In this document: piece after piece, positions 37,671-46,260 of the stretch
Layout: every line of letters starts with the position of its first letter
How positions within the stretch are numbered: position 1 is the stretch's first letter
Assembly (NCBI RefSeq): GCF_031846275.1
Contig: NZ_JAVRIB010000006.1
Coordinates: 124,001 to 188,000 of the forward strand
DNA from: Spectribacter hydrogenoxidans
GTDB taxonomy: Bacteria; Pseudomonadota; Gammaproteobacteria; Nevskiales; Salinisphaeraceae
DNA: 64,000 nt
Direction of reading: 5' to 3'
Notes under the pieces: generated by a model
What the model saw: only the letters and a program-made list of their open reading frames with translations
What the model was told of the DNA's origin: nothing
The model's database searches: none
Made by a program: the position numbers and the translations under genes

Positions 37671-38291
37671 ATGGCCAACGGCAAACGGGTAGAGGCGATG
37701 CGTCAGCAGCTGGCGCAGACCGCAGCGCAGATGATCCAGGAGCAGGGCATTCGCGACTACCGCCTGGCCAAGGAAAAGGCTGCGGCCCGGCACGGGGTCG
37801 ACATCCGTCGCGGGCCACTGCCGCGCAATACCGAGATCGAGGCGGCGCTGGCGGAGTATCAGCGGCTGTTCGCCGGGGCGGATGCGGTCGGCCAGGTGGC
37901 CGAGTTGCGGCGCGCGGCCCTGCAGGCCATGCGTGAACTCGAGGCGTTCCAGCCACGACTGGTGGGGGATGTGCTAAGTGGTCTGGCCACCCCGCACAGC
38001 GATGTCCAGCTGCATGTGTTCGCCGACCACTCGGAGGCCTTCGATTTTCATCTGCAGGATCGCGGCATTCCGTTCGAACTGATTGAGCGCCGGTTCCGTT
38101 ATGGCCGAGGCGGCTACCACCACTACCCGGCATTCCGTTTCGCTGCTGGCGGGGTCGGTTTCGAGGCAGTGCTGTTCCCGTTGACCGAGCTGCGCCAGGC
38201 GCCAAACAGTCTGGTCGACGGCGCACCGCTGGCCCGGGCCAAGATCGAGGAGGTGGCGCGGCTGCTGGCCGATGATGTCGCCGGCATCTGA
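37671..38291 (+). CDS. Conserved protein of unknown function
   Basis: A 206-residue soluble protein without a signal peptide or membrane segment. The N-terminal half is helical and charged (QGIRDYRLAKEKAAARHGVD). The central part PRLVGDVLSGLATPHSDVQL followed by HVFADHSEAFDFHLQDRGIP resembles a minimal nucleotidyltransferase or ACT-like layout (PxLVG.VL.G.A..HS.V.LH), but I recognise no catalytic triad. I have seen similar proteins annotated only as hypothetical in gammaproteobacteria. It follows mrcA by 43 bp and overlaps the MFS gene by 20 bp, so it is co-transcribed with the exporter. Confidence 0.6.
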   Translation: MANGKRVEAMRQQLAQTAAQMIQEQGIRDYRLAKEKAAARHGVDIRRGPLPRNTEIEAALAEYQRLFAGADAVGQVAELRRAALQAMRELEAFQPRLVGDVLSGLATPHSDVQLHVFADHSEAFDFHLQDRGIPFELIERRFRYGRGGYHHYPAFRFAAGGVGFEAVLFPLTELRQAPNSLVDGAPLARAKIEEVARLLADDVAGI

Positions 38292-39753
38292 GAAACCCTT
38301 GGTCGGCGGTCGCTGGCCGGCCACTCTGACCGTGCTGATGGGGACCATTTCGGTGGTCCTGACCACCACCATCGTGAATGTGGCCGTGCCCGGCATCATG
38401 GCCGACTTCGACATGAGCCAGCTCCACGCGCAGTGGCTTTCGACGGGTTTCCTGGCCGCCATGACCGCCACCATGCTGGCCAGCGCCCGGGTGGTGGAGC
38501 GGCTGGGCCAGCAGCGCACCTTCCGCATCACCCTGTGGCTGTTCGTGGCCGCGTCGCTGCTCGCGGCGGCGAGCTGGAGCACGCCGGTCATGATTGCGGC
38601 GCGCATTCTCCAGGGGGCGGTGGCCGGTATCATCCAGCCGCTGGCGCTGGTGGTGATCTTTCAGGTGTTTCCCGATGACGAGCGCGGCCGGGCCCTCGGC
38701 CTGTACGGTATGGGTGTGGTGTTGGCGCCAGCGGTGGGCCCGGCCGTGGGCGGCTGGCTGATGGATGTATCCAGCTGGCGCGCGGTGTACCTGGCGGCAT
38801 TGCCGTTCTGTGCCGTCGGCCTTTGGGGTGCCGGACGCACGCTCGACAATCAGCGCGCCGAGACGGTGGTTGCATTCGACTGGTGGGGTATGGTCCTGCT
38901 GGCCGCAGGGCTGGCGCTGTTGCTCGGCGGGCTGGCGGAGCTGGGGCTGGCGCAGGCGTGGATTCCGCCGGGCTGGCTGATTGCCGGCGGCCTGGGATTG
39001 CTGGCCGGATTCCTCGCCCTGCAGCGGCGGCGGGCCTCACCGCTGGTCAACCTCGACGTGTTCCGCCGGCCAGCGTTTGCCCTGGCCTTCGTGCTGGCGC
39101 TGGTCTACGGGGCCGGGCTTTTTGGCTCCACTTATCTGCTGCCGCTGCTTGTGCAGGGGGTGCAAGGGTTGTCCGCCACCATGACCGGGCTGGTGCTGAT
39201 GCCCGCGGGGCTGGCGTTGGCGATGGTGTTTCCGGTATCCGGCCGCCTGAGCGATCACTGGCCGGCGCATCGGCTGATCATCGCCGGGCTGGTGCTGGTG
39301 GCGCTGGCGTTCTTCGCCCTGGCGACCACCGGGCCGGCTACCGGTTTCGTGGTGCTGGCGGCGTTCATCCTGCTCGGCCGCATCGGGCTGGGGCTGATTC
39401 TGCCGGCGCTCAATCTGGATGCCCTGCGCGGGCTGCCGGACGGCCTGATGCAGCAGGGCTCCGGCGTGATCAACTTCGCGCGGCAACTGGGCGGTGCATT
39501 CGGCGTCAACCTGTTCGCGTTGCTGCTGGACTGGCGCGTGCGCCAGCATCTGCACGCGCAGGGCGAGTCGTCGCTGACGCTGCACAACCTGTATCAGCCG
39601 GGTGCGGCCGACCCGGCCGGCCTGCAGGCATTGACGCGGGGCTTCGCAGAGACTTTCATGGTGCTCGGTTCGTGTTTCGTCCTGGCGGTGATTCCGGCGG
39701 TGGCGATGGGAGTGCGGCATGCGCGAGTTCGAGCGAATTCTTTTGGCCTATGA
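38272..39753 (+). CDS. MFS drug exporter, DHA2 (EmrB/QacA) type
   Basis: A 493-residue protein with about 14 hydrophobic segments. The DHA2 hallmarks are TTTIVNVAVPGIMADFDMS in helix 1 and the motif-C-like GMGVVLAPAVGPAVGGWLMD. It would export hydrophobic compounds using the proton gradient. No EmrA-type periplasmic adaptor is adjacent, so it may work alone in the inner membrane. It overlaps the preceding unknown gene by 20 bp and the universal-stress gene by 35 bp. Confidence 0.88.
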   Translation: MMSPASEKPLVGGRWPATLTVLMGTISVVLTTTIVNVAVPGIMADFDMSQLHAQWLSTGFLAAMTATMLASARVVERLGQQRTFRITLWLFVAASLLAAASWSTPVMIAARILQGAVAGIIQPLALVVIFQVFPDDERGRALGLYGMGVVLAPAVGPAVGGWLMDVSSWRAVYLAALPFCAVGLWGAGRTLDNQRAETVVAFDWWGMVLLAAGLALLLGGLAELGLAQAWIPPGWLIAGGLGLLAGFLALQRRRASPLVNLDVFRRPAFALAFVLALVYGAGLFGSTYLLPLLVQGVQGLSATMTGLVLMPAGLALAMVFPVSGRLSDHWPAHRLIIAGLVLVALAFFALATTGPATGFVVLAAFILLGRIGLGLILPALNLDALRGLPDGLMQQGSGVINFARQLGGAFGVNLFALLLDWRVRQHLHAQGESSLTLHNLYQPGAADPAGLQALTRGFAETFMVLGSCFVLAVIPAVAMGVRHARVRANSFGL

Positions 39754-40186
39754 CGGTAGCGAGCGTGGTCGGGTGGCCCTGCGCGGGGCGCAACCGCTGC
39801 TGAAACTGCCCAAATCGGAGGTTCATCTGCTGGCGGTGGTGCCGCTGGCCAGCGCGGTGGCCGCGGCGGAGGGCTTCTACACCGAAGCCATGTACGAGGC
39901 CGAGCGTGATCGGGTGGAGCAGATACTCGCCGAGGGCGTCGAAATTCTGCGCGAACTCGGGGTCGAGGCGCGCGGCCATCTGCGGGCCGGCCTGCCGGCC
40001 CAGGAAATCGCCGAACTGGCGGAATCGCTGGAGATCGACCTGGTGGTGGTCGGTCATCAGCAGCGCGGGCCGCTGACGCGCTGGTGGCAGGGCTCCGTGA
40101 GCGCCTCGCTGCTGGACCGGCTTACCTGCGCCATGCTGGTGGTGCAGGCCTGCGATCCCGCCCTGTCGGAAGATGGGACTCCCTGA
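39719..40186 (+). CDS. Universal stress protein, UspA family
   Basis: A 155-residue UspA domain. It begins FERILLAYDGSERGRVAL, where the Asp contacts adenine in ATP-binding members. It contains E-S-L-E-I-D-L-V-V-V-G-H and the ATP-loop-like GHQQRGPLTRWWQGSVSASL (G-x2-G-x9-G-S type), so it is probably an ATP-binding Usp. It starts inside the MFS gene, which suggests co-expression. Confidence 0.88.
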   Translation: MREFERILLAYDGSERGRVALRGAQPLLKLPKSEVHLLAVVPLASAVAAAEGFYTEAMYEAERDRVEQILAEGVEILRELGVEARGHLRAGLPAQEIAELAESLEIDLVVVGHQQRGPLTRWWQGSVSASLLDRLTCAMLVVQACDPALSEDGTP

Positions 40187-40252
40187 CTTGTTTTCGCTCG
40201 GCCTGCGCCGGAGTCCCTTGCAGGGGCCGCCGGCGGCGCGGATCATGCCGGC

Positions 40253-41731
40253 ATGGTTGACTCCCATCGCAAACCCGTCGCCGATCTGACCTGGGAAAAT
40301 CGCTTCCAGGCCCTGGGCACGGCCTACGGCCGGCCTCAGTCGCCCACCGAGCTGCCCGGGCCCTTCCGTATTGCGGTCAGTGACGAGGCTGCAGCGCTGA
40401 TCGATCTGGATACCGATGACCCCGCATTCGTGTCCACGTTTGCCGGCAATCGGACGCCCGCGGGCAGCCAGCCCTTCGCGCATCGTTACGCCGGGCATCA
40501 GTTCGGTATGTGGGTGCCCCAGCTCGGCGATGGCCGCGTGGTGTCACTCGGCCAGGTCCGCAACCGCGCCGGCAAGCTCTGGGACGTGCAACTCAAGGGC
40601 GCCGGCAAGACCCCCTATTCACGGCACGCGGACGGCCGGGCGATGCTTGCGTCCACGGTGCGGGAATACCTGGTCAGCGAGGCGATGGCCGGCCTGGGCA
40701 TTCCCACCACCCGGGCGCTGTGCGTGATCGGTTCGACCATGCAGGTGGCGCGCGACACCTGGCACCCGGCCGCGGTACTGACGCGGCTGGCACCGACCCA
40801 TGTGCGGTTCGGCAGCTTCGAGTATCTGTTCTATCGTTCGCAGTTCGATGACCTTGCGCCGTTGGCGGATCATGTCATCGAACTGGAATTTCCCGATCTC
40901 GCGGACCAGGCGGCCGGGCCGGCGCGTTATCAGGCTTGGGTGGCCGGCGTGATCGAGCGCACCACCGACTTGATGGCGGCCTGGCAGAGCGTGGGCTTCG
41001 TCCACGGTGTGATGAACACCGACAACATGTCGGTGGCCGGCCTCACGCTGGATTACGGGCCCTTCGGCTTCATGGACGATTATCAACCGGACGCCGTGTT
41101 CAATCATACGGACGAGACCAGGCGCTATGCCTTCGACCGCCAGCCCGACGTCGCGCTGTGGAACCTGGGCTGTTTTGTGCAGGCCATCCTGCCGCTGCTG
41201 TCGGACGATCCGGATATCGCCATCGGCCTCGGGCAGGATCTGCTCAAGGCCTATCGGCCTGCTTTCGACGCTGCTTACAGTCGCCGGATGGCGGCAAAGC
41301 TGGGCCTGCCGGATACCCCGGCCACCGCCGATCTGCGCGATCGGCTGCTGGCACTGATGGCTGGGGATCATGCCGACTTTACCCGCAGCTTCCGGGGGCT
41401 CTGCTCGGCGGCGGCCGGGGACGAGGCCGCGTGGCTGGCAGCCTTCACCCGGCCGGACGAAGCCGCGGCCTGGCTGCGGGACTGGCGTGCGGCCTGGCCG
41501 GTGTCCGCGACAACGATGGCCGAGCGCCTGGCGGAGGCCAATCCCCGTTACGTCCTGCGCAACTATCTGGCCGAGCAGGCGATTCTCGCGGCGCAGGCGG
41601 GTGACCATGCCGAGATCGAACGGCTGCAGCGTTTGCTGACCCGCCCCTTCGATGAGCAGCCGGCCATGGCCGACTACGCACAGCGGCCACCGGCCTGGGC
41701 CGCCGATCTGGCGCTGAGCTGTACTGCCTGA
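40253..41731 (+). CDS. selO: Protein adenylyltransferase SelO
   Basis: A 492-residue pseudokinase-fold enzyme that transfers AMP to Ser, Thr or Tyr of target proteins in the redox response. Recognised blocks are RYAGHQFGMWVPQLGDGR and LKGAGKTPYSRHADGRA near the nucleotide site, and VHGVMNTDNMSVAGLTLDYG followed by PFGFMD with metal-binding residues. The conserved C-terminal Cys, a selenocysteine in some lineages, is present in the final A-L-S-C-T-A, although E. coli SelO ends S-C-S-S. It appears monocistronic. Confidence 0.95.
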   Translation: MVDSHRKPVADLTWENRFQALGTAYGRPQSPTELPGPFRIAVSDEAAALIDLDTDDPAFVSTFAGNRTPAGSQPFAHRYAGHQFGMWVPQLGDGRVVSLGQVRNRAGKLWDVQLKGAGKTPYSRHADGRAMLASTVREYLVSEAMAGLGIPTTRALCVIGSTMQVARDTWHPAAVLTRLAPTHVRFGSFEYLFYRSQFDDLAPLADHVIELEFPDLADQAAGPARYQAWVAGVIERTTDLMAAWQSVGFVHGVMNTDNMSVAGLTLDYGPFGFMDDYQPDAVFNHTDETRRYAFDRQPDVALWNLGCFVQAILPLLSDDPDIAIGLGQDLLKAYRPAFDAAYSRRMAAKLGLPDTPATADLRDRLLALMAGDHADFTRSFRGLCSAAAGDEAAWLAAFTRPDEAAAWLRDWRAAWPVSATTMAERLAEANPRYVLRNYLAEQAILAAQAGDHAEIERLQRLLTRPFDEQPAMADYAQRPPAWAADLALSCTA

Positions 41732-41809
41732 ATCGCCCCGTCGCAATGGAACCCGCCGGGTCACGGTCTAATGCATCGAATCGATGACACGGGTGGCCGC
41801 CGGGCGGAC

Positions 41810-42313
41810 ATGAGCAGCAAGCAACATCAGTTCGACGCGATGACGGCGGCGGTGGCTGACGATCTGTTCCGCTACGCCGTGTGGCTGTGCCGGGACCGCG
41901 ATCTGGCCCAGGACCTGGTGCAGGAAACCCTGCTGCGGGCCTGGCGCTTCATGGACAAGCTGCGGGACTCCGGCGCCGTCAAGGCCTGGCTACTCACCAC
42001 CCTGCGGCGGGAACATGCCCGGTTGTACGAGCGCAAACGCCTGGACCGGGTCGACATGGACCTGTCCTTCATCGAGGACGAATCCGGGCGTGACCCGTTT
42101 GCGGACGCTGAACGGCGGGAGCTGCAGCGGCGTATTGCCGCGCTGCCGGAGGACTATCGCGAGCCGCTGGCCATGCAGGTGATCCTGGGCTGCAAGGTGG
42201 CCGAGATCGCCGAGGCCATGGCCTTGAGCGAAAGCGCCGTGATGACCCGGCTGTTCCGCGCGCGCAAGCAACTTATGGACGGCACCGACCGGGCCGTGGA
42301 GAGTGTGCAATGA
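41810..42313 (+). CDS. ECF-type RNA polymerase sigma factor
   Basis: A 167-residue sigma factor. Region 2 covers about residues 14-50 (DDLFRYAVWLCRDRDLAQDL, then W-R-F-M-D-K-L-R-D). Region 4 covers about 105-155 (ALPEDYREPLAMQVILGCKV, A-L-S-E-S-A-V-M-T-R-L-F-R-A-R-K-Q-L). The ATG at 41810 gives the compact form; an in-frame ATG at 41771 would add 13 residues. Its stop overlaps the zinc anti-sigma gene (ATGA). A GGAAC...TCTAA pair upstream is too closely spaced to call as an autoregulatory promoter with confidence. Confidence 0.92.
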   Translation: MSSKQHQFDAMTAAVADDLFRYAVWLCRDRDLAQDLVQETLLRAWRFMDKLRDSGAVKAWLLTTLRREHARLYERKRLDRVDMDLSFIEDESGRDPFADAERRELQRRIAALPEDYREPLAMQVILGCKVAEIAEAMALSESAVMTRLFRARKQLMDGTDRAVESVQ

Positions 42314-42999
42314 ATTGCCTGGATTTCCGCCGGGCCTGTCAGGCAGACCCGCAGCATCTGACCGCCGAGCAGCAGGCGCATCGTCTGCAGTGCGCCGCCT
42401 GCAACCGTTTCGCGGCCGAGCAGCTGGATTTCGATCGGCGTCTGGCCTCGGCCCTGCGGGTACCCGCGCCCGAGGGCCTGACCCAGCGGGTGATCTTCGA
42501 ACGCAGCCTGCGTGGCCGCCGCCGGCGCACCGGCTGGCTGGCGGTGGCGGCGTCGGTGCTGGTCGTGGTCGGTGCGACGGCGGCACTTCTGGTACCGCCG
42601 TCGGATTCGGATATCAGGAACTTCACCGCGCACATGACGGCCCATCCCGTGGATCAGGTGCCGCTGGCGGAACCCGATGGCATGGCGCTGCAGCGGGTGG
42701 CGGCTGATCTGGCGCTGCCGGCGGTATCGGATTTGTCCGCCATTGTCCGGGCCCAGCTGTGCGTGGTGGACGGGCATCGCGGTGCCCATCTGATCGTGGA
42801 CTCGGGCGAAGCCCCGGTCACCGCGTTCGTCATGCCCGGCATGACCGCCGAGCAGCTGTCCGGCCTGGCAGCGGTGCCCGGTCTGTCCAGCCAGGTGGTG
42901 AGCACCCGTGACGGGCTGATCCTGCTGTTCTGCCCGGATCAGCGCCGGTTGGCCGAACTGGGCGAGCGCATGCGCCGGCAGCTGGGCTGGCGGGTCTAA
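42310..42999 (+). CDS. Zinc-binding anti-sigma factor, DUF3379 family
   Basis: A 229-residue membrane protein. The N-terminal cytoplasmic zinc anti-sigma motif is His24-x3-Cys28-x2-Cys31 (AHRLQCAACNRF), a membrane helix lies at about residues 74-96, and a periplasmic domain follows. ATGA overlap with the sigma gene supports a cognate pair. Zinc anti-sigma factors often release sigma on thiol oxidation; whether this one is redox- or envelope-sensing is not visible. The pair differs in type from the RskA pair at the window start. Confidence 0.88.
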   Translation: MNCLDFRRACQADPQHLTAEQQAHRLQCAACNRFAAEQLDFDRRLASALRVPAPEGLTQRVIFERSLRGRRRRTGWLAVAASVLVVVGATAALLVPPSDSDIRNFTAHMTAHPVDQVPLAEPDGMALQRVAADLALPAVSDLSAIVRAQLCVVDGHRGAHLIVDSGEAPVTAFVMPGMTAEQLSGLAAVPGLSSQVVSTRDGLILLFCPDQRRLAELGERMRRQLGWRV

Positions 43000-43038
43000 G
43001 GACTCTTTGATTCATTCCCCGCAACCTGTGTTTGCGTC

Positions 43039-43215
43039 CCAGACCGCGTCACAACAAGGCGCCCGGCAGGTCCCACGGCCAAGTCGGGTAACGCGGGTGT
43101 GACGTGGTCTGGACCAAACCCTTCGGGCCGGGCCTTTGCGCGCGTCTGGACGGCGTCATTCGTCGCTTATTTGCAATCAGCAAACCGCACTCCTCATTCC
43201 TTGCCAGCCACGCGC
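43039..43215. repeat. Intergenic region with inverted repeat and MITE-related segment
   Basis: The 380-bp gap between the anti-sigma and gntP genes shows two structures. CCAGACCGCGTCACA (43039-43053) and TGTGACGTGGTCTGG (43098-43112) form a 14/15 inverted repeat. From about 43146 to 43215 the sequence GGCGTCATTCGTCGCTTATT, followed by CAAAC, CTCCTC and CCTTGCCAGCCA, parallels the right half of the element at 1634-1902. No credible gene was found in the gap. Confidence 0.55.
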
Positions 43216-43379
43216 AAAGACTCCGGCACAGGTCTCGGCGAATAAATCAGAGAGTCCCGCTTCTCCGCAACGCCCTAATTCCCATGGGTGCGTCCCGCGC
43301 CCGCCCCGGTTAACCTTGGGCGCTTCGGCCGGCCGCGTGGCGGTCCGGACCGCTTCGTGGTTACTGTCGGGGAGAATGC

Positions 43380-44762
43380 ATGCTGGGGGTCGTGGGAATC
43401 CTGATCTCGCTGGGACTGCTGATGTTCCTGGCGTACCGCGGTGTATCGGTGATTCTGCTGGCACCGGTGCTGGCGCTGGTGGCCTGCCTGTTCCAGGCTG
43501 ACGGGGTGCCGCTGCTGGCCACCTACACCCAGGTGTTCATGCCGGCCATGGGCGACTTCGCCGCCCGCTACTTCCCGATCTTTCTGCTCGGCGCCATCTT
43601 CGGCAAGCTGATGCAGGACTCCGGCTGTGCGCGGTCGATTGCCCTGCAGTTCCGCGACTGGTTGGGCGAGCGCCACGCGGTGCTGTCGATCGTGCTGGCC
43701 TGCGGGCTGCTGGAATACGGCGGCGTATCGGCCTTCGTGGTGGCATTCTCGGTCTATCCGCTGGCCGCGGCCCTGTTCCGGGAGCTGGACATTCCCAAGC
43801 GGCTGCTTGGCGGCACACTGGCGCTGGGGGCCTTCACCTTCGCCATGACGGCGTTGCCGGGCACGGCACAGATCCATAACGTGATTCCCATGTCGTATTT
43901 CGGCACCACCGCGTTTGCCGCGCCGGTGCTGGGTCTGACAGCGGCCACGATGATGGTGGGCGGGGGCGTGCTGTGGCTGAACCTGCGGCTGCGGGCGGCA
44001 CGCCGGGCCGGCGAGGGTTACGGCACCGGCCATACCCGTGAGCCGGAAGCCATCGACGGCGAGGTGCCGGGCTTCTGGACTGCCCTGCTGCCCATTATCG
44101 CCGTGATCGGCATCAATCTGATCATGGTCCGCTACGTGATGCCCGGCTGGGATACCAGCTATCTGGGCACGGATGCCTACGGCAACACCGATTTCGAATC
44201 CGTGCGCGGCCTTTGGGGCATCATCCCGGCGCTGCTGGTGGCCGGCCTGCTGGTGGCGGCGGTGCATTTCCGCTCGCGGGCGCGGCTCAACCGGACGCTG
44301 ACCGACGGGGCAATGGGCTCCCTGCTGCCGATGTTCAATACCGCCAGTGAGGTGGGTTACGGCACGACCATCGCCACGCTCGCCGCGTTTGCCGTGGTCA
44401 AGGAGTCGGTGCTCAACATCTCCCCGGGCAACCCGCTGATTTCCGAGATGGTGGCGGTAAACGTACTGGCGGGTATTACCGGGTCGGCGTCGGGCGGCCT
44501 CGGGATTGCCCTGTCCGCGTTGGGCGAGACCTACAACGAACTGGCGGCGACCCTGGGCGTGAATCCCGAGTACATGCATCGTATCGCCTCGATGTCCTCG
44601 GGCGGATTCGATTCGCTGCCGCACAACGGCGCGGTCATCACCCTGCTGACCATCTGTGGCCTGACCCATCGGCAGGCCTATCCGGACATCGCGATTGTGT
44701 CGCTGCTGATTCCGTTTCTGGTGACCGCTACCTGTGTCGCCGCGCTGAGTCTGATTTTGTAA
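43380..44762 (+). CDS. GntP family permease (gluconate:H+ symporter type)
   Basis: A 460-residue membrane protein with about 12-13 hydrophobic segments. The GntP pattern is clear: an early F-L-A-Y-R-G-V-S-V-I-L-L-A-P block, GAIFGKLMQDSGCARSIA, and the re-entrant-like TALPGTAQIHNVIP. A late H-R-I-A-S-M-S-S-G-G-F-D-S-L-P-H-N-G-A-V segment is also typical. It imports gluconate or another hydroxy acid with protons; no gluconate kinase is nearby, so the substrate is open. The start at 43380 follows GGGGAGA closely. Confidence 0.88.
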   Translation: MLGVVGILISLGLLMFLAYRGVSVILLAPVLALVACLFQADGVPLLATYTQVFMPAMGDFAARYFPIFLLGAIFGKLMQDSGCARSIALQFRDWLGERHAVLSIVLACGLLEYGGVSAFVVAFSVYPLAAALFRELDIPKRLLGGTLALGAFTFAMTALPGTAQIHNVIPMSYFGTTAFAAPVLGLTAATMMVGGGVLWLNLRLRAARRAGEGYGTGHTREPEAIDGEVPGFWTALLPIIAVIGINLIMVRYVMPGWDTSYLGTDAYGNTDFESVRGLWGIIPALLVAGLLVAAVHFRSRARLNRTLTDGAMGSLLPMFNTASEVGYGTTIATLAAFAVVKESVLNISPGNPLISEMVAVNVLAGITGSASGGLGIALSALGETYNELAATLGVNPEYMHRIASMSSGGFDSLPHNGAVITLLTICGLTHRQAYPDIAIVSLLIPFLVTATCVAALSLIL

Positions 44763-44772
44763 TACCGAGGTC

Positions 44773-44800
44773 TTGTTTCTCGTTGCGGCCCGGATATGCT
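44773..44800 (+). promoter_or_regulatory. Sigma-70-type promoter for the OprI-like lipoprotein
   Basis: TTGTTT (44773-44778) and TATGCT (44795-44800) are spaced by 16 bp, and the gene starts 75 bp further on. A very abundant lipoprotein would need a strong constitutive promoter. AGGAGA lies 8 bp before the start codon. Confidence 0.55.
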
Positions 44801-44874
44801 AATTTGTCAGCGCTTTGTGTCGGGATACGAGGGCCCGGTAGACCCAAGGCAATTCCCAATCAGGAGAAACGATT

Positions 44875-45144
44875 ATGACGGGTAAGTGGATCAAGGTTGC
44901 AGCTCTGGCGGCGCTGGTCGCCGGTGCAGCAGGTTGCTCGAACAGCGAGCTCGAGGCCCAGGTCGAAGAAGCGATGCGCACGGCAGAAGCTGCGCAGAGC
45001 ACGGCTAACGCCGCTCAGAGTTCGGCTGATTCGGCCCAGCAGACTGCTGATCGTGCGATGAGCGCGGCGCAGGAAAGCAAGTCCTGCTGCCAGGCTAACT
45101 CGAAGCGCATCGAGCGCATGTTCGAGGCCTCTCAGCGCAAGTAA
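44875..45144 (+). CDS. lpp: Lpp/OprI-like outer-membrane lipoprotein
   Basis: An 89-residue lipoprotein with lipobox AGAAGC (Cys21). A long alanine-rich heptad coil follows (A-E-A-A-Q-S-T-A-N-A-A-Q-S-S-A-D-S-A). The C terminus R-I-E-R-M-F-E-A-S-Q-R-K closely resembles Pseudomonas OprI, which ends R-M-L-E-K-A-S-R-K. In that family the coil trimerises and the terminal Lys may be linked to peptidoglycan. It has its own promoter and terminator, and an L,D-transpeptidase, the enzyme class that makes Lpp-peptidoglycan links, is encoded immediately downstream on the other strand. Confidence 0.9.
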   Translation: MTGKWIKVAALAALVAGAAGCSNSELEAQVEEAMRTAEAAQSTANAAQSSADSAQQTADRAMSAAQESKSCCQANSKRIERMFEASQRK

Positions 45145-45170
45145 TCGGAACGGCTGATCCGATTCGTCAA

Positions 45171-45195
45171 AGCCCCGCTCCGGCGGGGCTTTTTC
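45171..45195 (+). terminator. Rho-independent terminator of lpp
   Basis: The stem AGCCCCGC / GCGGGGCT with loop TCCG is followed by a run of T, 26 bp after the lpp stop codon. The convergent L,D-transpeptidase gene ends just beyond. Confidence 0.95.
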
Positions 45196-45220
45196 GTTGA
45201 TATCGGGAATGGCGGCGTCG

Positions 45221-46150
45221 TCAGTCCCTGGCGGTCAGCTGGGTGCCCCCGATGGCAGCGGGGATGCCGTGCTGCCGTGTCCCCATCGACTCGGCCAGTT
45301 CCCAATCGATTGGCGTGTCCGGCCGGTTCCGGGTGGCGTTGATGACGGACTGGACCAGCGGTGTGTAGCTGTCCACCCGGTTCTTGCCGTCGGCATCGGG
45401 CGGATGTGCCTCGAGATAGAGTTCGCCCGCGTGCCAGCCCGTCTTGTAGGGCTGGTTGACGATGGTTACCGGGGTGCCGGGGTCAACCATGGAATAAAGC
45501 GCGGCGATGTCTTCCGGGTACAGGCGGATACAGCCGTGGGAGACGCGCAGCCCGATGCCCGCCGGCTTGTTGGTGCCGTGCAGCAGGTAGGCGGGAAAGC
45601 CCAGATAAAGCGCATGCCGGCCCAGCGGGTTGTCCGGCCCGGGCGGCACCACGCGGGGCAGGGGGTCACCGGCCTCGGCGTGTTCCTCGCGGATGGATTC
45701 GGGCGGCGTCCAGGTCGGGTCTGCCGCGGTCCGGGTGATGGTGGTGCGGCCCAGCGGCGTGTCCCAGCCCTCGCGGCCGATACCCAGCGGGTAGGTGATG
45801 ACCTTGCCTTCGTACTGGCTGCCCGCCGGCGGAAAGTAGTAGAGCCGCATCTCGGCGATGTTGAGCACCAGCCCGCGGCGGTCAGCGTCGGGCAGGATGT
45901 ATCGCGTGGGCAGGGTCACCGGCGTGCCGGCGCCGGGCAGCCAAGGGTCGACGTCCGGATTGGCCAGGCGTAATTCGCGATAGCCGATGTTGTGACGGCG
46001 GGCCAGCGCCACGAACGTATCCGCTTCCCGGGCCTCGACGGTGATGGTCTTGCCGATGAGGTCGCTGTTGTCCGACGGCGCCGGGTAGACGGCGGCCTGG
46101 GCGGCGGTGGATGCCAGCAGGGTGGTGATCAGCAACCAGAATCGACGCAT
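45221..46150 (-). CDS. L,D-transpeptidase (ErfK/YbiS type) with LysM
   Basis: A 309-residue secreted protein. The signal peptide (MRRFWLLITTLLASTAAQA) precedes a LysM-like segment (D-T-F-V-A-L-A-R-R-H-N-I-G-Y-R-E-L, about residues 38-85). The YkuD domain follows, with the catalytic SHGCIRLYPED (active Cys) preceded by HGTNKPAGIGLRV. ErfK/YbiS enzymes attach Braun-type lipoprotein to peptidoglycan. The ATG at 46150 has GGAA 8 bp upstream; the frame to 46249 includes a terminator. The neighbouring OprI-like lipoprotein is a plausible substrate (inference). Confidence 0.92.
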   Translation of the reverse strand: MRRFWLLITTLLASTAAQAAVYPAPSDNSDLIGKTITVEAREADTFVALARRHNIGYRELRLANPDVDPWLPGAGTPVTLPTRYILPDADRRGLVLNIAEMRLYYFPPAGSQYEGKVITYPLGIGREGWDTPLGRTTITRTAADPTWTPPESIREEHAEAGDPLPRVVPPGPDNPLGRHALYLGFPAYLLHGTNKPAGIGLRVSHGCIRLYPEDIAALYSMVDPGTPVTIVNQPYKTGWHAGELYLEAHPPDADGKNRVDSYTPLVQSVINATRNRPDTPIDWELAESMGTRQHGIPAAIGGTQLTARD

Positions 46151-46206
46151 CGACAACATTCCCGCGTACAGCCCGGTTCTAGCGATGGGCATGGAAAGGT
46201 GGACAC

Positions 46207-46233
46207 AAAAAAAGGCCGGCATTTCAGCCGACC
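46207..46233 (-). terminator. Rho-independent terminator of the dodecin-pdxH operon
   Basis: On the minus strand GGTCGGC - TGAAAT - GCCGGCC is followed by seven T residues, 28 bp after the pdxH stop. Confidence 0.9.
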
Positions 46234-46260
46234 CCCTCGTGATCGCCATAATACCAGTAA

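Noticed and set aside
41747..41770. GGAAC...GTCTAA pair upstream of the second ECF sigma gene as an autoregulatory promoter
   Set aside because: Spacing between the two boxes is about 15 bp, shorter than the usual RpoE-type spacing, so I did not list it as a feature.
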